From NCBI RefSeq assembly GCF_001625305.1, contig NW_017803998.1, positions 1,887,216 to 1,951,215 on the forward strand: a stretch of DNA of 64,000 bases, written 5' to 3'. The translations under genes were made by a program, and so were the position numbers. Below the pieces are notes generated by a model. That model was not told the DNA's origin, ran no database searches, and saw nothing but the letters and a program-made list of their open reading frames with translations. Source of the DNA: Branchiostoma belcheri. Its lineage: Eukaryota > Chordata > Leptocardii > Amphioxiformes > Branchiostomatidae. Shown piece by piece: positions 55,401 through 63,191 of this stretch. Each line of letters begins with the position of its first letter. The stretch's first letter is position 1.

Positions 55401-58400
55401 ATATGTACAATATATATCACCCCATTCAGCCATGACGGCCGCTTTTTGTGGGGGTCGAGTTGGGAGGATAGTCAAGGGGTAAAATGATAATAATAAATTG
55501 ATAATTATAATAATAGTACAAAGAAAAACAATAATATAAAGTATAAATAAAAGAATACATAAATAAATAACAATAACAAAACAGGTCGTAACGTCATCAG
55601 GTCCATATATAGAGGTTCCGTAAAGGTCAGTCACAGAGACAGAAGCCGTTTGAAAATTGTGAGAGAAGGTGTTGCTTTGACATCTTGTGGTAGGGAAAAG
55701 TCTTAATTTTGTGTACATATGTTTTCTTTTGTGTTACTGTTTGTTGGTTTGCACGTGTGTCAACAGTTTTTATTATAGTATAGTAACAGAAAGTGAGGGG
55801 GAAATGGTGTAACCGCAGACTGACAAAAATGTTGGATTTGAGGTTGAAATTGTGGAAAACTGACAGTGGAATGTGCAGATAATTGATGGGAAACTTACTA
55901 ATAATGAACCAAAATAATGAAAAAAATCCCAACTCTATTGTTAAAGCTTTCCACAAGTTTGAATTAATATATTAAGTATTTGTGTATTGTGTTATCTACG
56001 GCCATAATGATCATGATAGAAATATTGCATCTATATGTAAATTATTGATTATAACTACCGTTCTTTGTAGGCTTGGGTGCTTTCACTGCTCCAAGGGAAG
56101 GTCGTCTTGGTGTGGCCGCCTTCAAGGTCATGATCGGGGCGGACACCTATGCTGCCAGCCCCGAGACGTGTGCCGCCGAGTGTCTGAAGTACGACGAAGT
56201 ACACTGTAAGAGCTTCAACTTCGACTACGGCGAATCTAAGAACTGTGAACTCCTGGGAGAGATTGAGGCTGTTGGACAGAAGAACGGACCACAAGTGCAA
56301 ATTGTAAGTAAAATGATTTTCCTTGTTTCTATGAAGCAAGAAACAGGATAATTTTCAACAAATTGGACTTACCCAAATTTTCAACAGTTAAAACTTGAGT
56401 CTTTGTTAAGGAATGAGCAATTAACCCCTTTCGTGATGTCACATTGTGCATTTGACAAAGGTGGCTTATGGAGCAGTGGATAATAGGTAGCATATAGTCT
56501 GTGGCATCCCCCGTCTTTGTTGACGGATGATTGAAATGCCCTGATGTCATTAATATATCTCGTGCCCAAAAATCTGGTTCCTTGTCCAAGATGTATTTCT
56601 AAACAAACATGCAGGGTAGGTCTCAAAATCAGGCTTGGAGCCAACAGGGAACTACATGTGAACATGGGGGGAATTCAGGAAGCTGAGAATTGCATACTTC
56701 CAAGAAGTCTGAAATCTCTGATTTCCTGTTTGCTAGCCCTAGACTATTTTCTGACAAATTTTCTTCCCAATGATCTAACCCGACTATTTTCTGACAAATT
56801 TTCTTCCGTTTCCCTATAGTCTGGCAGGTTCCACTTCTATGAGAGGCTGGGTGTAGGCTACACTGCTGCCCTCTCGCTGGATGGTCTGGAGCTGATACAC
56901 AACAAACTGTACTTCTTCAATGTGGAGGCAGACAACACTATGGAATATCTGGGAGAAATCTCTTCTCATGTATGTACATTGCACAGTGTCGTAGTATTGT
57001 TTTTGTGTGATTCTTATTGTTTTACACAATGCTACTTGTAATGAATTTCATTTCTGTAATTAACAGTATCTTTAACAGTAAACTTAGCTATTATCGTTCT
57101 AAAATAATACTGTAATTTATTCCATAAGCTAAATTGGCACTTACATGTAGTAGATTACATTATTCTGTTTGATATCAATGATCTTTGCAGTTATAGTACA
57201 TGTTCCTGTACATTGTACATTAATCTTTAAGTTATTATATTAACATATTTTGAAAAATCAGAAATCTGATTCGTGCGATGAGGTCGGCCTCAGAGTGGTC
57301 ATTTGTGGTCATTAGCTAAAACACACCGTTCTATCCTGCCAATATTTGTAAGGAAACCATAGATTCTAACATATTCTGGACTGGATAGATCTGCAACGCA
57401 AAAGGTTGCACTGGTGCATATTGCATATAAATAAATGGTTTTTATTGTCCAAACAGTACCCGTGCAGTCGCAGCCTTTATACGGCTGAATTGATGCAGGG
57501 TATCACATAATAATCAATACAAATCACAACAATTACAACAATCAAATAACACACATGATACACATATTTGTTCCACAATTATGTTTTGTGGAACTGTCGC
57601 AAGGGTCTGTGCGGCTGCCATTCGGCGCCACAAGGTGACCTCAATACGACTTTCCTCAACCGAAGTTAGGTACCCATTCACACCTGGGTGGAGTGAGGAA
57701 AGTCGTGTTAAGTGCCTTTCCCAAGGGCACAACGTCGGGGCGCATGTTCAGACATGTACCGGGTACGACTCGGAATCGAACCCGGGTCTTCCCGGTTCAT
57801 AGTCGATTGCTCTAACCACTACACCACACGACGCCGACGCATATGAGGGAAGGGTCCTCTGTAGTAACAGGCAGTAACTTTAACTTTAATCATTAAGTAA
57901 CAAACAAAATGTTTTTACCAGGGAATCCTGGCAGACTTCACCCCACCGGACCCAGGTTTTGCTGGAGAAGTCCTCAGTGACGAGACGTTCTACGAGGCTT
58001 GTCACGACAAGGTGGTGGACAAGTGGCACCAGAACAGATGTGAGACAGCCACGTCAAGACTACCCAACCACAGGTTTGAATTCTCATCATCATCGTCAAC
58101 AAAATATTACTTAATAGTTAAATGGTGGCAAGGTGTTCTTGTGGTTTGGGTTGTTGACTGAAGGTTCTGGGATGAATTCCTGGCATGCAGGTCCCAATGT
58201 TGCGTCTTCAGGAACTGATGGGTACAATTGAGGAATCCATTTCTTATCAAATATGCATTTATGAACTTTAAGATAACATGCAAAAAACTTGCAACATGCT
58301 CAACCTACGTACATTGTACAAGGTACATGTAGTACATAGAAAGGTGTAATAATAATTGAACCATTTTAATTCAATTACTAATAGGATTATACAGGATGGT

Positions 58401-61400
58401 CCAACATCAATGACTGTGACCAACGGCATGAAACATCAGGTGGGAGGGTTCTACACCAGGGCCAACACTTTCATCTCAAGTGAGATTTTCTCTTAATCTT
58501 TTATGTAATACAGATATGAAAAAATGTACATGTATTATTGTCTGTACAATTAATTTTCTGCTAAGGTAGCTGATTGGTACCAAATCTATTTGGTAAATGG
58601 AGTTAGGCAGCAGGGGTAAGATTTATATTATTATGGAACAATGTGCCTCAGCACTACTACATCATACTACCATTTATAATATAGCTTTTACAAGACTTGG
58701 TGTATCTGTCAATCCATTTGTCCCAATATCTCAAGACAAAATGATACCTTAAGTTCTTGTAACAAAGACAAAAATCTAATTTCGAAAGATTTTCACAAAT
58801 ATAATCAATCTAATCAAAAATGTTTAAGCAATTAGTACGTAGCTTACCAATTTTAGCATTTTATTGCGTGTGCTTATTTTGTTTTGCTCACTTAGCGTTC
58901 ATTATGACTTGGACAATGATTTGCATTAATTGATTTCTACTACATGTACATAATGTATGCTACAACATGTAGTTGGTAATACCAAAATCTGTATACCATT
59001 CTCTCCCTCCCTTCTGTAGTAAGTTTCGATGGTATCCATGACGATGAGACCGGTATCTATGGTTACTCGTGGTGTGCGGGTTGGGAGTACTGTGACTGTA
59101 TGATCCACCCGCATCACGACCCACATGACCACCTGTATGACAGCTCAGAGTGGACACACACCGGGACCATCTACCCAGTACCACCTGCACCTACTGTAGT
59201 CAACGGGATCCTACCTGGTATGAACAGTATCCCATTTGCTCATTCATAAAAATCGGTTTATTCCTGTCCTCTTATCTGTTACTTCTCCCATATCCCTACA
59301 TTTCTTTGCTTCCTTTTTTCTTCCTTCTTTTGTTCAAATATATAAAATATTCATTTCTCACTTCCTTCTTTCCTGCCTTCTTTCCTTCCACCCTGCCTTT
59401 TCTCCTTGTCTCTTCCACCCAATCATTTCTTCTTTCCATCCTTTTTTTCATTCCTTCCTTTCTTTCTCCCTTTCTTTATTCATGGTTCCTAATCTAAATT
59501 CTTTAGTTAATCATCAACCAATTCCTTTGTTTCTTTAATCTTTTCTTCCCTCATTCATTCAACATGCACAATGATTGATATTGTCCAAGAATAAACTAAG
59601 AGCTACTTGAAACTAAGAGTTATAGATATTGTGCGTTCTAGTCTGATAATGTTTATTGAAGTTGCCCACTCATTGGAAATGAAACAACCCACTGAAACCT
59701 TTGCACAATCACATACTTTTCTGTATTACAGACAGGAGGTACTATCTGAGCATTCGCGGCTTCAACCGAGTAGCCCACGGCGGTACGATGTCTCTCACCG
59801 TCTGCCACACGTCTCCGTACGGTATCGACAACACCCCGCCGGTGTTCCACGGTATCACGGGGGTGGAGTTTGACATTGAGACCAATGACCTTCAGATTTC
59901 CTACAATACAAGGTATGCTAATCATTTTAATTCATTTCCAAACATGATATGCTCCAAATTTGTAACAAAATTCTTTCAAATGTTAATACGTCAAAAACAG
60001 TTACTCAAATGAGTTAATAAATGAATGAAATTTAGATTTAATTTTTTTTATCTACAATTATCATGTTTTATCACCAGATTGGGAAAATAGTATTAGGTTC
60101 TTATCTTATGGCTACATCAAGGGTTTCTATTATAATTATTATTGTTTTGAGATGAATTAAGGTTACATCAAGGTTGTGGTTGCCTCAAAGTTTCTTATGG
60201 GTCTTCCATAGAGTTCATTCATTCATTCATTTTATTTATTTATCCAGGTGATACATATCGCCTTCTCGGCGTTTTTCAATGATACCTGGGGGGTAAACCC
60301 CAACATAGTAAAATACAAAGTACATGTAACTGAGGATAAAATACAATAATAAATAAGAAGAAAATAATCACTATATACAAGTGTGCAATTAATCATAAGG
60401 TAACATAAAGAATCCAACCAAAACATAAATAAGTTAAAGCGAAAGGAATTTGCATATCAATGGAACTTATCTCACAAGCATAAATCAAACAAAATCATAT
60501 TAACAGTTACTGGTAAGGAAAATCATAATGTTTGTAAATCACTCAACCAAAATCAAATTAACTGGTGAGGGAAGAAAGTCTGGTCTTAAATGTACTGATA
60601 GATTTTGAGTTTCTTACATGTGGCGGAAGGGAGTTCCAGAGAACTGTGCCGGAGTATGAAAATGATCTCTTTTTGTACTGTAGACGTGCTTTAGGTAGTT
60701 GGAGCCCCCCCCCCCCTGTGTACTGTGTCGGGTGTTGTGTGAGTGGGTAGAAGCAGATGTTGTGAAGTATTGTGAGATGTGCGCAGGTGTCATACCATTC
60801 AGTGCCTTGAACGTTGTCCAGTGGATGGGTAGATATGCCCTATAGTAGTGTCTCATGATTACATATACGTAGTATCTTATATTTGGCAATTTGTATAGTT
60901 GTTGTCTTATGGTGGCATAGATGTGTCTTGTGGTTGCATACATGTAGATGTGTCTTAATAATTGTGCATGATATGGCGTGGGAACATTAAACTTTTGCAG
61001 GACCGATTCATAAATAATTTGAAACCCTTGTTGTCCCTGTCCACAGTGATGAACAGTCGGCTGTTGTGGAGGCAGACATCGGACTGGGTCTCACCAAGTT
61101 TGACGTGCTGGTGATGAACTGGGAACGTCACAACCACACCGGGACCATCGAGATCAACCCGACCATTGAAGACGGCGTGCCCGCGTGGCCCAAAATTAGG
61201 GCTGTCAACGGAGGTCAGAACTACAGATTTTAACATTTTATTTGGAATCTCTTTTTTCTGTGAACAAATTCGCCAAGTTGGTGAATGAAGAACTTAACTA
61301 TTCAATTTTAGAAAGTTTGTCCATTCTACAAAATACAAAACTGTAAACAAGAATTTAGAGATTTCAGATTTCTGGGAATTATTATAAAGTTCCTTTGGCT

Positions 61401-63140
61401 CCCTAAATTTACCCATGTTGACAATTCTTATATATACCAATTCTTGTGTCTGCCCTTTTGAGTTCTTATAATTCTGCCTGTCAATCTTCCCCACCCACAA
61501 AAATAGTTTTTACCATGAAGTCAAGAACCACTAACTTTATAAAAAATGCTGCATTTATTTAGTGACAACAAGAAAGCTAACTGACAATTTCAACAGTATA
61601 AGAACAAATGATATTGGAAAATATGAATACACTTTGACTCTTGATTTTTGTTGTTTTTGTCCCGTAGTTTATTTGATGACAGTTGGTACGGCTGATGTTC
61701 CTATCATCATTGACGGCTCTGCGCCCTTCCCTGGAGAGGTGTTGGATGGGAATGATTATGGGAAAGATCTCGACTGGACCCCGGAGCTGAATGAGGTAAG
61801 AAAATGACCAGTTACAGCGAATCTTTAATTGCATTGTTCATGCCCATGGGGCTAAATCAGAGCGTGATGTTACATGTACACCATGCTGAATAACATGATA
61901 CATAGGATACAAGGATAACAGAAGAACGTAAATGAAACATATTCTGTTTTACCCTTGGGTTGATGGGCACCGCCATCTTGATATGTGCAATCAACTGTCA
62001 AAATCACCTCCCACCCTTCACCCTCCTACTTGAATATGAAACACACAAAATCATACGTCGGCCACCCAAAACAATACTTCCGAGTACACAAGAATTAATT
62101 CTATCTGAATCATTTTCCCAGGTGTGTGCTAACTGGCGAGACTTCTACGACCCTGAATCTGGACTGAAGACCTACTGGTGGGGCGTCGGCTCCACACCAG
62201 GTGAAACAGATCTGATGGCCTTCCAGTCTGTGGACACCAGAACCCACCAGGCCTGCGCCAGCCTTGCTACGCCTCTGGTGCACATGTCCAAGTACTACAC
62301 CACGGTAGTGGCTGTACATGGAGGGTACAGGGCACTGAATGTCTCAGCAACAAGCAATGGATGTAAGTTTAAGTGTTGTGATGATTAATACATACTTTGA
62401 GGAACATTACATTCTGTATTAAGACAAGATTGTATTGTCCGTCATTTGAAATCTTCAATCATCGATACAACTTGTACTACAGAGCTGGTGTTAGTATGAC
62501 CGAAATTGTTTACAATATGTGTACGTATTGTATAATCATTGTGGCATCTTTCTGATTTTAAAGTGTTATAATCTTGTCTTAACCTCATATTTTGCCAACA
62601 TCAAAATGTTTCCAACTTCCGCATATTATTATTGTTTACATTTACAATTTGCACTATGTCACTGTAAAATTGTAGATGTTGCAATTTGACATGACTGCAT
62701 AAAAATATTTCTAAAGATTTCGCCTTACAGTCCATTATAATTCAACTTTTTCATCACGTTTTATTTTCAGTTTAATTTAGCAAGACTTACCAATAGTAGA
62801 AACATATACTTGCCACAAACTTTGTTTGACATATTCACTGTATAGTCATCAATGATTTTGCAATGTTTCAGCCCAAGTGGACTTGACCCCACCGGAATCT
62901 GGCTGGTTTGTGGACGGGGACAGTGACGAAACAGACGCCAACGGTGTCCCCGTTGACCTTGAGTTCACCTCCGAGCCTGCACGTGTCGACGCCCAATGGG
63001 GAGACTTCATAGACCCAGAGTCTGGCATTGATGAGTTCATGTTGTCTATCTACAGGAGACAACTGAATGAGTAAGTGGAGAAAATGTTGAAGCCATGTGT
63101 AAAATTAAACTAGGGTTAGTCCCACAGCCGTTTTGACGCA

Positions 63141-63191
<51 letters not shown>

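Noticed and set aside
59150-59538. Hydrophobic frames after exon 74 as membrane segments
   Set aside because: They arise from the pyrimidine-rich tract and lie past a good donor at 59218.
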